Both the position numbers and the translations under genes were made by a program. The notes under the pieces are model-generated. The model ran no database searches. It was not told the DNA's origin and saw only the letters and a list, made by a program, of their open reading frames with translations. DNA of 64,000 nucleotides from Pyrenochaeta sp. MPI-SDFR-AT-0127 (taxonomy: Eukaryota > Ascomycota > Dothideomycetes > Pleosporales > Cucurbitariaceae): the NCBI GenBank assembly GCA_020747015.1, contig JAGTJM010000021.1, positions 310,001-374,000 on the forward strand, read 5' to 3'. Position 1 is the stretch's first letter. Every line of letters begins with the position of its first letter. This document shows, piece by piece, positions 23,310 to 35,558 of the stretch.

Positions 23310-24316
23310 ATGTTGCCTCCCGTCATCGCTCCCGCAACGAATCTCCAACTGCAGTCGCAGCTTATTCAGCTCCCTGCAGAGATCAAGCACATCATATTCG
23401 GACTTTGCTTGGTCACCGAACGCTCCATCCTTGATCCAATTGTGGACTGCACCGGTAGCGGGCTTGAGCGTCGCGTTGTCCCAACGCTGGGCATGAGCTT
23501 ACTCCAGACATGCCGCAGAGTATATCATGACGTCGACCGCCGTCCACTCTTCGCACACAATACTTTTCGATTCAGTAGCGTCGACAGACTGCGTGCTTTC
23601 TTCTGCTCACTCGATAATAGCCTAAGTGTTTACATCCAGGACATTGAGATCGATGTGCGAAGGGTCAATTCAGAACATCCTGGCCTTGCTCGAGAATGGT
23701 TGCATTACCTAGCCTGGGGCAACGGCTCCTGGGCTCAAACGTTAGGTTCCCTTCGCATGGATGCGGTTGGCCTCAAATGCCTGCGCCTCAACTTCGAGTC
23801 TTGGCCCACCATTCCCATGTTCAGAACTGAGCTGTGGAATCTTCTAAGAAGTATGCTATCCAGAGTTGAAGGCCTTGAAAGAATCGTGGTAATTGGAGCA
23901 AGTAAGGGTCGCGGCATGGCCAAAAAGGCACCTTGGTAAGAATGACCATGTGCAATGGAAACACTATAGACACTGACATGGTGCGTCTGCCTCGTAGGTC
24001 ACCTGTTCATTTTGTTGGTGGAGACGATGTTGGAGCAGATGATCTCATTCCCCGTTTATGGTCTACTGTCAAAGGTCCTGATGGTTTGAAGACAATAAGA
24101 TGGGTTCGTGAAAACGGAAACTTGCAACTGGAAGTTGTGTTAATTGATCACTTGCTGAAACGTGTTGATGCTGGTTGGACTGGGCCGTCGAGAAGAAATA
24201 CGTACACAGATCCCTGGCCAGAGAATGGTTCCTGTACGTTGATCGGATACGAGAATCGCAACTCGCAAATGATCGAAAGCAGAACAAAAGCATTCAATCC
24301 CAACGTCGACGGATGA
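23310..24316 (+). CDS. Hypothetical protein with F-box-like N-terminus
   Basis: Exons 23310-23935 and 23998-24316 give 314 residues. Near the start, LIQLPAEIKHIIFGLCL resembles the degenerate F-box (LPxEIxxxIF) seen in many fungal lineage-specific proteins. It is followed by LLQTCRRVYHDVDRRPLFAHNTFRF, a pattern common in those families. The rest has alternating helices without a known domain. If the F-box reading is right it may be an SCF adaptor, but that is inference. An ATG at 23259 in the same frame would add 17 residues. The last 23 nt overlap the last 23 nt of GPI2 on the other strand. Confidence 0.65.
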
Positions 24317-25402
24317 CTGGTCTTGCAGGATCCCAGGGACCATGGATCTCATTTTTATACTTTTGTAACCCAATCAGCCACCAACTACACAGGCCCATGC
24401 AAAAGAAGGTGATGACGCCTCCCAATATCATGCCCGCCATGAATGTGCTCTGACCGTTACCGGTCAGTGTGACAAATACACCACCCCACGCAATCGTGGT
24501 CAGCGTGATAGTTAGGATAAGATGGCCAACAGGTGACCTACCCCGGAGTTGTCGACGGAATATTGGGAACAAGCCAAAGACTTCAATAGAGAAGAGTGTG
24601 AGAGAGAACACGTGTGTCGTGGAAGGCAGTCGCGAAGCAAGCACCGCGGACGCCATCATGGCGGAGTTGGTGGATATCGAGGCTGGTAACCTTTTGATAT
24701 GGTTAGTATTGACGAAGGCGTCATATTAATGACAATCATACTGTGCCCCTGAGCCCCCACTATAGTCAAAAAAGGCGACATTGATCACAAGCAGCCAAGT
24801 GCTGAGAGCCCAGATTGAATCACTTGTGGTGGAGCGAGTCAATGACTTGAGAATCGGACTAAGCCCTAGCAAAGCAGCATATATCAATACAGCGGACTTG
24901 ACAGTTGCCAATCGCTGCTCAGTGCGCGGCGAGAGAGATGACGCGACGGCAGGGTGAGTCTCAGTGTCACGTGCAGACGTGGGCTTCGTGAGTCTGTCGG
25001 AAGAGGTTTCCAATGATTTGCCCATCCAGTGATCCCACAACACCCAAGCCAGGACAGTGCAGAGACTAGCCCAACCCACTACCGCCACAGGCGATACTCT
25101 TCCGTGAATGATAGCGACAAAACAGCAACAGAAGATGGCAACAGAAGCAAGATGCTGCACAATGACTGTCGCATCGGCCATGAGGGACCAGAATTCATAA
25201 GGTTGTAGGCGTGGGTTGCGTTGCAGATGGTCAAGAAATGTCTTTTCGTCTGTATAGTTATCCGGGACTGCGTGCATTAGCTCCTGTTGATGACAATGAG
25301 GAGAGACAGACATGGCTGTTTGAACCAGAGAAGCTTCCTGTAATTGCCTCTTGGCTTGCGAGTCTCCCTGCCCGTGCCAGCGCTCCTCTTGGCGGTTGCC
25401 AT
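24294..25402 (-). CDS. GPI2: GPI2 / PIG-C subunit of GPI-GlcNAc transferase
   Basis: Exons 25402-25312, 25267-24742 and 24690-24294 give 337 residues. The start has a basic segment and then the family pattern NYRKLLWFKQPFPDNYTDEKTF, which needs the first 44 nt intron. Several membrane helices follow. Conserved stretches include WALSTWLLVINVAFFDYSGG, ASRLPSTTHVFSLTLFSIEVF and LFPIFRRQLRG. Gpi2 sits in the ER complex that adds GlcNAc to phosphatidylinositol, the first step of GPI anchor synthesis. The first donor is GTCTGT, which is weak, but the joined protein fits the family exactly. The gene lies 253 bp downstream of carRA on the same strand and converges on the F-box-like gene. Confidence 0.88.
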
Positions 25403-25654
25403 CCTATAAAACGTGTCTGTGGGATCAAGGAGCTAGTCTGAACCCATGTAAGAAACGTGGTTGAGAGGTGGAACTCCAAAACAACTGGGAGTTTATTGTG
25501 ACGGGATCTGGTTGCACGTGCAGCCAAGCATTTGCAGGCTTGTTTCCGCTACCTTTATATCCGTGCGTTTGAACTGGTGTTTCCAGGAATCATTCAAGTC
25601 GCAATTGTTGAAACACATTATATCCTCATGTAAGGCACAGGTACATTGGAAGCT

Positions 25655-27548
25655 TTAACTATGGAGTGTAACCCACGCTACAATCATCCTCCTCCACTTT
25701 GGCACTGTGGCGCGACCTGCTTTCACAACAAAACCATCCTGTCGTAGAGTTCTTCCAATCTCCATATAACTCTCGACTGCGACACGTATAGGGCCTCTGG
25801 CTTCGACTGGCAGCTGCTCAATGACGCTTTTAGCCTTCCCATACAGCGAGAACGCATCATCTAACAAACGGGCGCGCAACGTCTCTATTCGCGCATCCTG
25901 GGGGTTTTTCAAGATCACATTGTAAGTCAGACCCGCTTCTGGTAGCCAGACCAAGGGAAGGTACACGCGACCGATCTGAGCATCTACGCAAATATCTCGT
26001 GCAATGTTGACGTATTGTAAAGCAATACCCATGCGGTTCCCTGCGTCGACTATCTTGCGTTGCTCCTCAGTCGTCAGGGTGCTCGGGTACAAGTGAAAGA
26101 TGAGTTGTATGCACATTTGAGCCACAGTGCCAGCCACTCTTTCGGCATATAACCTCAAGTCCTCTTCAGTCTCAATGGGAGGTGTAGTATTGAATGCCAG
26201 ATCCATTTCGAATCCACGCAACAAGTCCTGCAGTGGTTGACGCGAGAGTCTGTCGGCTGGAAGTTGCAGAAGGGCAGATTGTGTTTCCATTGGAAATTGG
26301 CTGCGAATGTCTTCAGATATAGAAGACCTCAACCTCTTCTTGTTGTACACATTGCCTAGAAACTTGTGCAACTTGATTATCCAGTCTCGTGCCTCTTCAG
26401 CCGTAGAAGCGTGATCCACTAAATCATCAGCGACGCGACAGAAGGAGTAGAGTAGAAGTAGGTCGGTCCGTAAAGGCCCGGGGAAAGTAGAAGACGCAAG
26501 ATAGAAGCTGCGGCTTTTGCGCTTCAGGCGGTGCACGGCGTCCCTGAGCCCTGTCAGGCGCGCATCATCATATACCGAGCAGGGTGTGAGAAGCGCGCGC
26601 ATGAGAAGTGCGGGCGAGGGTAAGGGTGGGGGGTTTGTAAAAAGCTTTGGAAAGGTGTACAACACGGCAAGAGCGTTGTCAAACGCCAGCTGACCAAACA
26701 CAATGAGCGTGTTTGTAACAAGGAAGAAGAGGGCTTCCTCGATTTCAAGTCCATCCCACAAGTGCCAGCCGTATTTTGTGCCTGCACTTATAACCCACGT
26801 TCCTCTACGCAAGGCCAAAGTATCAACGCCCCAAAGGTAAAGCGTTGGAAGCGCGATAGGTAAGACGGTATTTGTCCATGGTAGGCCAAGGATGAACTGG
26901 TACGCTAGACTCCTGTGTAAAGGTCAGTCACAACATGCAACCCCATCAGAACGGTGTTATACCATAATAGCAACAGAAATGGCCCCGCCCAGACAAGAAT
27001 CAGCCCAGCGTAGGTCCCCAGACCCTCCTCTCTAACGCAGCACCAACCCCAAACAATTGTTGCAAGCAGAAAGACTTGGCCGATGAGGCGCTTGTAACGC
27101 CAATGGCAATGTGCTGTGTCGCGTCTGGCGCGCAGGTATACGGGCTGAAAGGTGGGCTTGCTGAGAATGAGGTAGAGAAGCGAAGTGTTGTATGTTTGGA
27201 TGATGAAGAAGAAGATTTCCTCAAGTGGGATGTCTAGCAGCTTCGGGCCTAGAATGACGTGGCTGGGGTAGCTCCAGATGCGGTTGCGGATGAGATATGA
27301 GTCCCAGGGGATAGTTGAAGCGACAGCGATCTGGTGGTGTCAGAAACGTCTTCGTGCATTGTGGGCTCCCATACCGTTACCAAGAATACGACCTTGTAGA
27401 CATCGAGCTTGGTGAAGAGCGGGCGGTACAGCAGGGTGAGCAGCACAGCCGGCGGAATGGTATATTTGAGATGGCTAGCCAACCACTGTCAGTTGTGGCC
27501 GTCTCGAGCAGTCCTGGTAACATACACGAGCGCATATTCACAGCCCAT
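25655..27548 (-). CDS. carRA: Bifunctional lycopene cyclase / phytoene synthase
   Basis: Exons 27548-27526, 27474-27375, 27330-26963 and 26912-25655 give 582 residues. The N-terminal 240 residues form membrane helices of the CarR type (YALVHLKYTIPPAVLL, IPWDSYLIRNRIWSYP, GPKLLDIPLEEIFFF, LHLWDGLEIEEALFFLVTN). This domain cyclises lycopene or related polyenes. The C-terminal domain is a squalene/phytoene synthase with both Asp-rich motifs: DDLVD near 325 and DICVD near 465, in RDICVDAQIGRVYLP. It joins two GGPP to phytoene. The fusion matches Neurospora al-2 and Fusarium carRA in length and order. The first exon is 23 nt. The gene shares its upstream region with the divergent carX-like gene. 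Confidence 0.95.
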
Positions 27549-28056
27549 GGTGGCGTCGTTGAGATGCGATTGTGCCGGGAGACGGCGGTTCACAACGGCC
27601 CTACAAACTCAATGCAGAAAATAGACTACGCTGGAGCAGGCGTCCGTCTGCCAGGCACAAAGGAAGCGCGGCGCAAGCCGCCCACGACGAGCATCTTGCA
27701 GGCGTCGTTGACAGCGACAGACAGGCATCGCGGCATACGCGCTGCCGCATGGGGTCTAGTGCGGCTGTTCAAGCTTCGGCCTGACATCATGATTTTGCTC
27801 CCGCCATCAACGGCCGCAGACGTCACGGCAACGTTCCTGGCAATGGACCGGGACGGCTCCAGCATGATCCAGCATTGTCCTGCTAGCCTGGGGCAGCATG
27901 GCCTGTCTCATGGACGGGCCCCGCACCTGGACTGTGGCATCCAACTTTCGCATCGTCCCAGGCATCCTCTTGCTACCATGATCAACGAGAGTGCAGTATA
28001 GCGTGACCAGCTTCGCCATCAAACCTCCTAATGAGGCCAGCACGGCACCACTCGCC
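27549..28056. promoter_or_regulatory. Divergent promoter of carRA and carX-like genes
   Basis: The two start codons lie 508 bp apart, facing away from each other, so one region probably drives both. Several GATC tetramers occur. GATCAACGA at 27980-27988 is close to the GATC-rich elements bound by the White Collar complex at light-induced genes. That link is inference. Small open frames here look like chance. Confidence 0.5.
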
Positions 28057-30247
28057 ATGTCCATTCCTGGGCAGCGCAGAAAGCGCACATCAACCCACCC
28101 GTACACACACCTCCTCTCTCTCCACTCTTTGGCGTCGTTCCCAACTGACAACTCTCAGTTATCTAACCGGCAACTTTGCACCCGTCAACAAAACATGTCC
28201 TCCGACGCCAGTCACTTGGGTAGGAGAAATTCCACAAGAGCTGTGGGGTGGCATGTACGTTCGTAATGGGGGCAATCCAGTCACCAATGCCGATCTAGGC
28301 CGTGAGGCCCACTGGTTTGACGGCGACGGCATGCTCTCTGGGGTGTGGTTCGAACGCCCGCATGCCAATTCACACCAACCAGTCGTGAATTTTGTCAATC
28401 AGTTCGTCTTCACTGATGTGTATCTGTCTGCTGTGCATGACAGCGGACTGCGAACGCCCATCCTGCCCAGTATATCAACTCTTGTCAATCCCGCATCGAG
28501 CTTGTTTCTCATTCTCTGGAGAATACTGCGCAGCGTTTTCCTTGTCATCTTATCTTATCTCCCAGGAGCTCCGCATGCCATCAAAAGAATCAGTGTAGCG
28601 AACACCGGCGTCCTCTTCCATGACGGACGAGCACTGGCAACTTGCGAGAGTGGACCCCCTATGCGCATTACGCTGCCCGGTTTGGAAACTGTTGGCTGGT
28701 ACGATGGAATCACTGCAGAAGGCGAGGCCTTTCAAGAAATACAAGACAGTGACGAGGAGCAGCCCCCGGGCTTTGGTGGCACAGGATTATTCAGTTGGAT
28801 GCGAGAATGGACAACGGGGCACCCAAAAGTCGATAAAGCAACGGGTGAACTCATTCTCTTTCATTGCAACTTCGTTCCGCCCTATGTTCATTATTCCCTG
28901 GTTCCAACATCAACGTCTTGTGCTATCAAAGCAAACTCGGAGCCAAGAAAACTTCTCAACGCCCCAGTACCTGGATGCACTGGCGGGAAACTAATGCACG
29001 ATTTTGGCGTCTCTCAATGCCACACTATCATCATGGACCTACCGCTCACTCTTACGCCTCTCAATCTGGCGAGGAATAAACCAGTTGTCTTTTATGAATC
29101 CGAAAGCCCGGCTCGATTTGGTGTCTTCCCCCGTCGACACCCAGAACTGGTTCGCTGGTTTGAAACAAGTGGCTGTTGTATTTTTCACACTGCCAACACC
29201 TGGGACGAGCACGATGCTTGCGGTAATGTGATAGCTGTCCACATGCTGGCTTGCCGTCTTACCTCTGCCTCACTCGTATTTAGTGCTGGCAATATTGTGC
29301 CACCGCCCCGCCCGGGCCGCAAGGAAGCATTCCACAGCAAACCCATGTCCTTTTATGCAAAGTATGATGAAGATGACCATGCTCAGGACATTGAAAAGAT
29401 AATTCCGGACGAAATTTCGCCCTTACTCGCGAACAAAACTTCTGCACTGCGCAATAACGGAATGGAGTCATCACAGAGATTTTCAGGACCATTTATGTCA
29501 CACGATGATCAAGAGCAATGTCGATTATACTACTACCGTTTTCCTCTATGTCCAACCACTTCAAATGTCATCTCACACCAATTTGCACTCTCGGCTATCC
29601 CTTTCGAGTTTCCCACGGTGTCCCCACTTACTGAGATGGGTTATGCTCGCTACGTCTACGGCTGCAGTACTTCAATCGAGCCTTTCGGTGCTGCATTAGG
29701 CAAGGCCACTAAAATTGATGTACTCGTTCGAATGGATGTCAAGGCACTACTCGCTCGTGCACACCGGTTGGCGCCTGAAGCAGTCACCGGATGTGTCGAC
29801 AATCGTACCATCGATCAGATTCTTGCCTCAAGAGATCCCCATGATCCGATTAAAGCATTTAAACTCCCTCCTCATCACTACGGCCAGGAAGCAAGATTTG
29901 TTCCCTCGGAGAGTAGAAATAGTCCAGGCCTTGACGGTGCCCATTTTTCCGAAGAACAGGGATACCTACTATTTTACGTGTTCAATGAAAGTCAACTCAG
30001 CGAGACTGGAGAATGTACAGCAGGTGCAAAGAGCGAGTTGTGGATCTTAGATGCTAGCACTATGCAACGAGTGATTTGTAAGATCCTTTTACCCACCAGG
30101 GTCCCGTATGGGTTACACGGAAATTGGTTCACCGAACAACAGATTAAAAGTCAAAGAAGTATAGCATCACTGAGAACAATGTCAAAAAATGAATCGCAAA
30201 CTGGTTGGGCAAGGATTCGAATGCAGTTGGTTAGTCGCTTGGGATAA
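28057..30247 (+). CDS. carX: Carotenoid cleavage dioxygenase, CarX type (retinal-forming)
   Basis: Exons 28057-28100 and 28159-30247 give 710 residues. The short first exon and the 58 nt intron create THPYLTGNFAPVNKT, the CarX-like N-terminus. Reading straight through from an upstream ATG would not. The carotenoid oxygenase fold shows WGGMYVRNGGNPV, AHWFDGDGMLSGVWF, RALATCESGPPMRI and candidate iron-binding His in MHDFGVSQCH, CCIFHTANTWDEH and VPYGLHGNWF. CarX cleaves beta-carotene centrally to retinal. CarT relatives cut torulene instead. The close match to CarX-type stretches (ISVANTGVLFHDGRAL) and the cluster context favour retinal formation. The substrate cannot be proven from sequence. 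Confidence 0.88.
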
Positions 30248-31257
30248 TTACCAAGGTTTTGGTAATGTAGGCAGGGACTTGAAGGTACCATTATTCCAGC
30301 AACAGTAGCATCGCAACTATATTTTCTGTAACTTTTTCTGTATAGTCATCCCGTTGGGCCCAGCATCGTATGATTGATGCAATTCACGAGTGTATCCCTA
30401 CAATCTCCGGACGAAGAATTTCACCCTCCACGTATAGGGTGGCCATCGATTTCCCATGTATGGCTCTAGCGTGATCGCCGAGTCCATTTCTACTGGTGCA
30501 GATGTCGTATTGTTAAGGATCTCGCAAAGAGTGCTGGGCACGTTGCATGGATGATTAAAACTAAAGTCTTGTTACCACCCTATGGTTCGATGATGAAACT
30601 TAACACTGAACAGATGGAAGTCCATTAAAATATCCGAAGTCTTACTGGTGCTCAAGTGGCTAATGATGACCGAGCTTCATTCGCTGACAAAATGCTGAGA
30701 TCATCCACACAGCAAAATACCTTCAAAAGGTCTATCAATCAAGATTGGTGTCGAACAAGTGCATGTTTTTACAGAGGGATAGAGTTTTTTTTGGGATGGA
30801 AATTGGTATTGCTCTTACAACTCAAGCACCTCTAAGAACAGAAAAGAGAATAAGTGTTGTCGCCAGGCCTGTGTGAACCATGGGGGCATGCTTATTTAGT
30901 CTCCTTCCCTACAGCTATCGTACTCGGTGTTCTTCTCGTCATCACTCGCTCCAACGGCACCAATTTCGATCTGCCTCCGAACTGTATGTCTTTCGTATAA
31001 TCAGTTGTACAGCAGCCGCGATGCTGAGAAGTGGAACTATCTGAAATACACAATTGAGTGCGAGACGAATATATCAGTAATTTATAGGAACAGATGGTTT
31101 ACAACCAGCGTAAAGTGAAAACAAGCCATGATGAAAAATATGATATCTTTCGCCTCCGGTGCGTCCTGGGCTTGTTCAGAGTGATGATTCATGCTGCCAT
31201 TGCCATTTATATATGAATTCGATGATAAAAGTCTTCGGTGTCATTACCACTTCTAAA
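30248..31257. other. Intergenic region between converging carX-like and carB genes
   Basis: A 1.0 kb spacer with mixed composition and a T8 run near 30787. No open frame has recognisable features. No opsin gene is present in this gap. Confidence 0.5.
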
Positions 31258-33080
31258 CTATATGCTTGAAATCACTATGAGAAACAACAACACGATCATG
31301 ATCGACATCAACCACGCCCATTCAAGCAATGCATGGTACTTATTGCTCTGTACGCGATCCAATGAACTCGTGTTGATTTTGCCCCCCTTCATCTTCTTGC
31401 TGGAGGGCGAAATTCGCCCGTCCCCTCGCAATGCTTTAAGAACCTGCGCGCTGACTAGCTTCGCTCCAGCAAGCACGATTGGTACTCCAGTACCTGGATG
31501 AGTACTCGCGCCAACGAAGTATAGGTCTTTAATGGACTGATGCTTGGTCTTTGGTCTAAAACTAAGCACATTAAAAAAGGAATGACTCAAGCCCAATATC
31601 GCGCCACGATCAAGATTGAAGCTAGACTTCCACTTCGGTGGTGAATTGACGACTTCTTCAACGATATGCGGACCGAGTGTTATTTTAAGTCGTGTCTCGA
31701 TCGTGGTGAGGACCAAACTGCGCGCCCTTGCAATCATTGTGTTCCAGTCCTGTGTCCCTCTCGAGGAGTCATTGGATCCATTGTGCAAATTTGTTGACGA
31801 ATCTTGCAAGTGCCCGACAGGCACTAGAATGACAATGGAATCGCACCCTTCTGGGGCGGCTGAAGAGTCAATTCGAGATGGAACATTGACATAAAAACTG
31901 GGTTGTTCGGGTATCTGATGTTTCTTGAAGATACTGTCGAAGCTCTCCTTGTAATCCTCGGCAAGGAAAATGTTATGTGCGGTGAGCTCGGGAAATTGTT
32001 TATCGAGCGCCCAGTAAAAAGATATACTTGAGCAAGAAGCCTGACGCGTCAAGAGGGATCGTGCGAAAGTCGTAGATGGAAGCAGTTCGTTATATGCGTA
32101 CGTTAAGTCTGCATTACATATAATCACATCGGCGATGAGTGGAGTCTTCGTATCATCCTCGAAAACAACGCCTGTGGCGCGCGTGCCGTTGTCCGAAAGC
32201 TGGATCTCTGATATGGGACTGTTAAACATGTATTCAACACCCGAACGCTCACCAACACGAACGAGCGCCTCAATGATCTAGCTAGGTCAGCGCGAAAGTG
32301 GACCATATGCTCGCAAACAAACCTTGTGGAAACCTCCGAGAGGATACCATATTCCCTCAGCCAGCTCCGTATACTGTAGTAAACTATACGTCCCGGGTGC
32401 ATCAAATGGGCTCATTCCCATATACATACTCCCAAAGGTGAACACTCTTCGTAATCTTTCCGTCCAAAAATACTTGCTCGCTCGGCTATAAATACTCTCG
32501 AACGGGTGCAGCTCGAGCACGTGTCGTAAAAAGTCTAGGCGTAACATGCTGAACAGCGAGTAGAAGTTTTTCTTCAGCACATGCGTGACGGACAATTCGT
32601 AGTGACGGTGTGATTCTTGCAAAAAACCAAGATACCTCTCGAACCCATCCTTGCCCTCGAAACGCTCAATCTCGTCTTTCATGGCAGCAAGATCTGTAGA
32701 TAGCCTGAAAGACATGCCATCGTGAAAATGAATGTTGTAGTTAGGTTCACATTTGACCAATCTTACGCCCTCATTCTCAAGCGAGGTGTCCAGCTCTTCA
32801 AATGTCTGATGGAAGAGTTGAGGAAGGAGGAGGAGGCTTGGCCCTTGATCAAATCTCTATGTGGCAGTTAACTCTGGTAATCAATCATCAAGTGCAGCCA
32901 GCTTACGAAACCTTGACGGTGTATCAAGCTGCACCTCCCTCCAGAAAATCCGTTCTTTTCGACCACAGTGACCTTGCATCCTGCTGCGGCGAGTCGCGCT
33001 GCTGTTGCGACACCCCCGACACCAGCACCAACGACAATGACACTGGGGCATGCCTTGGTATCCGCCATACGTATCCCCAT
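31258..33080 (-). CDS. carB: Phytoene desaturase
   Basis: Exons 33080-32907, 32856-32323 and 32277-31258 give 575 residues. An FAD-binding Rossmann motif VVGAGVGGVATAARLAAAG lies at the start, then VVEKNGFSGGRCSLIH and RFDQGPSLLLLPQLF. Later family blocks are MYMGMSPFDAPGTYSLLQY, EGIWYPLGGFHK, SCSSISFYWALDKQFPEL and YFVGASTHPGTGVPIVLAGAK. A hydrophobic helix closes the protein (WLMSIMIVLLFLIVI). CarB/AL-1 introduces the double bonds that turn phytoene into lycopene and further. A second in-frame ATG at 33068 (MADTKACPS) may be the true start. Exon joins restore QGF-RFDQ and GGFHK-IIEALV, both conserved. Confidence 0.94.
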
Positions 33081-34030
33081 CAAAATACGGTATGTTGTAA
33101 TAAGATGACAAGGTTAGCAAAAGTTTCGAGATGGACGCGTTGAATCGCGGTACAGTGGGACTCGCAGTCATGACGTCTCGGAAATTGATTGGGTTTCGCT
33201 AGTTGGATCGGAGCGCCACAGCCGCGAAACCGCTTCTCCAGTACTCGCAATGAGCACAGTAGCGCAAGAGGACAGAACAAGGTTCTCATCAAGAAAACGG
33301 ATTCTGAATAAAGGCCGTATTCCTTAGAGTTCAGTATCGACTCGGTTTATACACTTCGAGTATAGTGCGCAATACTACATGAATGTACATGGCTCTTAAC
33401 CTTGCAGAACCATCATGCTGTAAAGAACATGGCATTGCCGATCACGTGCATTGTCGGCGACCGGACTCCCATTATAATCGCAACGTCTTCGTCACGTATA
33501 TACCCGGCAATGAGTATAATCACAAATTATCGATATGAATTACCGTTAAGTTCGCTGAGTAGATATCTATGGTCAGAACCCTGGGAGATGTGGAAGGGCC
33601 GTACGTAACGAACAAAGAGGCGGAAAGAGTAGAGCAATGGATTATTCAGATCACTCTAGTGTCACGCGGCAACCACAAACATGGATCTCATGTCAAATAT
33701 CCATTACCATCGGAGTATGACTTATGAGAAGAGGACGGTGAATTGGTCAAGTCTTGAAAATTTCAATCCCATCAAAACGAGAATGGAACAAATGGAGGTA
33801 AGAACATGCGCGAATTTTTCTCGATGAGATCCAATGAAACATTTCGATTAAATGCCATTGATAAGAAACACTATGATATCTCAATTTCGGTGACTATTCG
33901 CTCGCGTAAGAACTACGGCGGTGACAACCAAAATATGAACCTGCGTTCAGACAGCAAAGATCTGAAAAATCTTAAAGTACACAACAATGATCTCTGGGCG
34001 TTCGGGACAAGATTGCGCCTACGAATTCCA
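33081..34030. other. Gene-free stretch upstream of carB
   Basis: Nothing supported here apart from the presumed carB promoter. Open frames are short and without domain features. Confidence 0.45.
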
Positions 34031-34700
34031 AACTAATAATTAAATGCTTATAGATTAATTAAGCTCTTTCTAAACCTCTAGATTATAAAGGCCTTAAATT
34101 GTACGTCATTAATGATGGGAAAGTATCGCGATTCTAGGTGCATGCGCCGCGGAGGCAAATGCTACGCCGCAATAAATGGAATTATGGGTACAATTAAGTT
34201 CTGTCTAATTTCATAGATTTGGATTCTCGTTAAAGTAACGAAAAAGAAAAAGGATGTTTCCTTTGATAACCGTTGGGCTACTGGTACTAGACTGTACCTA
34301 AGGGCCTGTGATGTATAGCGCAGAATTGATGTTGAGCTGTTGACATAGGGAGATATTAGGACAGACACTAAGTTGAGATAATCTCTTATGGCGTTTATAG
34401 ATCTATGGACTCTATTCTGTCTGGGGCTCGTTACGCTCGTGGCTAATCGCACGCCCCGGCCAAAATCGGGGTCTGCTCGCACCGATAGACGGAATTTTTT
34501 TATGACGAAGCCTACCTACTTATTCCCGCAGACTACTATAAAATTATACTAACTTTGAAGATAATCGGTAGGAGATGGCCCTACAGAGCTAGCTTGGTTA
34601 TCCTATATGTAGTTAGAAGAGCAATTTCTTTATACAAGGATTCGATCTGCCGATCTTAATTGGCTGAACCAGCAGCAGCTTGGCTGCTTAGTCGTGGGGG
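34031..34700. other. AT-rich relic-like sequence
   Basis: Local AT content is clearly above the neighbours, with many TA and TAA steps, as expected for sequence affected by RIP. A minus-strand frame (34162-34482) is open but low in conserved character. It could be a remnant of a transposon. No terminal repeats or element proteins can be recognised. Confidence 0.35.
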
Positions 34701-35558
34701 TTATCATCTATCCGCTTCTGAAATCCCCACCGCAACACAGCCCCCTACTAGCTGTCGACGAAGTTGGTAGAATTTTACGGTAGTGGTCCACTTTCGTACC
34801 AGTACTTTTGATCCCGACGTAGATCAATAACTCGATTAAACTCTGTGCAGAGCGACCTTGAAGCTTCCAGGCTGCAATGGGTCGCAATCCTCTAAATTTA
34901 AAGATTCTGTCAAATATAGGCGGCTCATGAGGATGCAGCCAGACATCGTCCGGGGTACCCGACAAAGGAATGCAAATTTGGATCGCTAGCTCTATAATTC
35001 CACGATACTGAGGAGATCTGTGTCATGTACCCCTTTTGTGTCAAACTTCATCCTCCGCGGACCACTTAGTTTGTTACTGTTTCTGCTTTTGGACATGCCA
35101 TGCTGACCCTTTCTTCTTTGAGCCCGCTAGATCTGCGGCTCGGCAGCCCCGTCAGCCTTGCGTGACAAGCTAGACATCTAGAACACGGGACGATGTTCGA
35201 GTCCTTACTCGTCTCAGCTTTACCCTGCAGATATTGGGCAATCCTACTGGCACAAATGGGCTTGGTATATATTGTGGCTTGACCAGAAGAGCTGGATGGC
35301 TTTTCCAGCCTCCTAGTTCCTCTGAGTGGACTGTGGGTACAATGGCTAGCGATTGGATTTGGCAGGTATTTCGTGGTTGTAGCGACAGCTTTTGAACAAC
35401 AATTTCCACCAAGGCACGGGCTGCGATGTAAGGGTCAGAGGTAGCCAAGATACTGGTGATCAAAGTCTGCGCGAAGAAATGCACATGCATATATACACCG
35501 ATCTTCCCGACCTCCGGTTCTCCACCTCTAATTCTGCAACTCTGCAAAACCGATCAAC
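34701..35558. other. Gene-free stretch upstream of the CBM18 gene
   Basis: Open frames of up to 125 codons exist on the minus strand (e.g. 35170-35547), but none shows a domain or signal peptide. The last few hundred bases are the presumed promoter of the CBM18 gene. Confidence 0.4.

Noticed and set aside
27626..27865. Minus-strand open frame between carRA and the carX-like gene
   Set aside because: It has no recognisable features and lies in the shared promoter.
28031..28158. Unspliced start of the carotenoid dioxygenase from the ATG at 28031
   Set aside because: The spliced start at 28057 restores THPYLTGNFAP, as in CarX. The unspliced frame does not.
34638..34648. tRNA-like B-box (GATCGAATC on the minus strand)
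   Set aside because: No A-box at the right distance and no cloverleaf could be folded around it.
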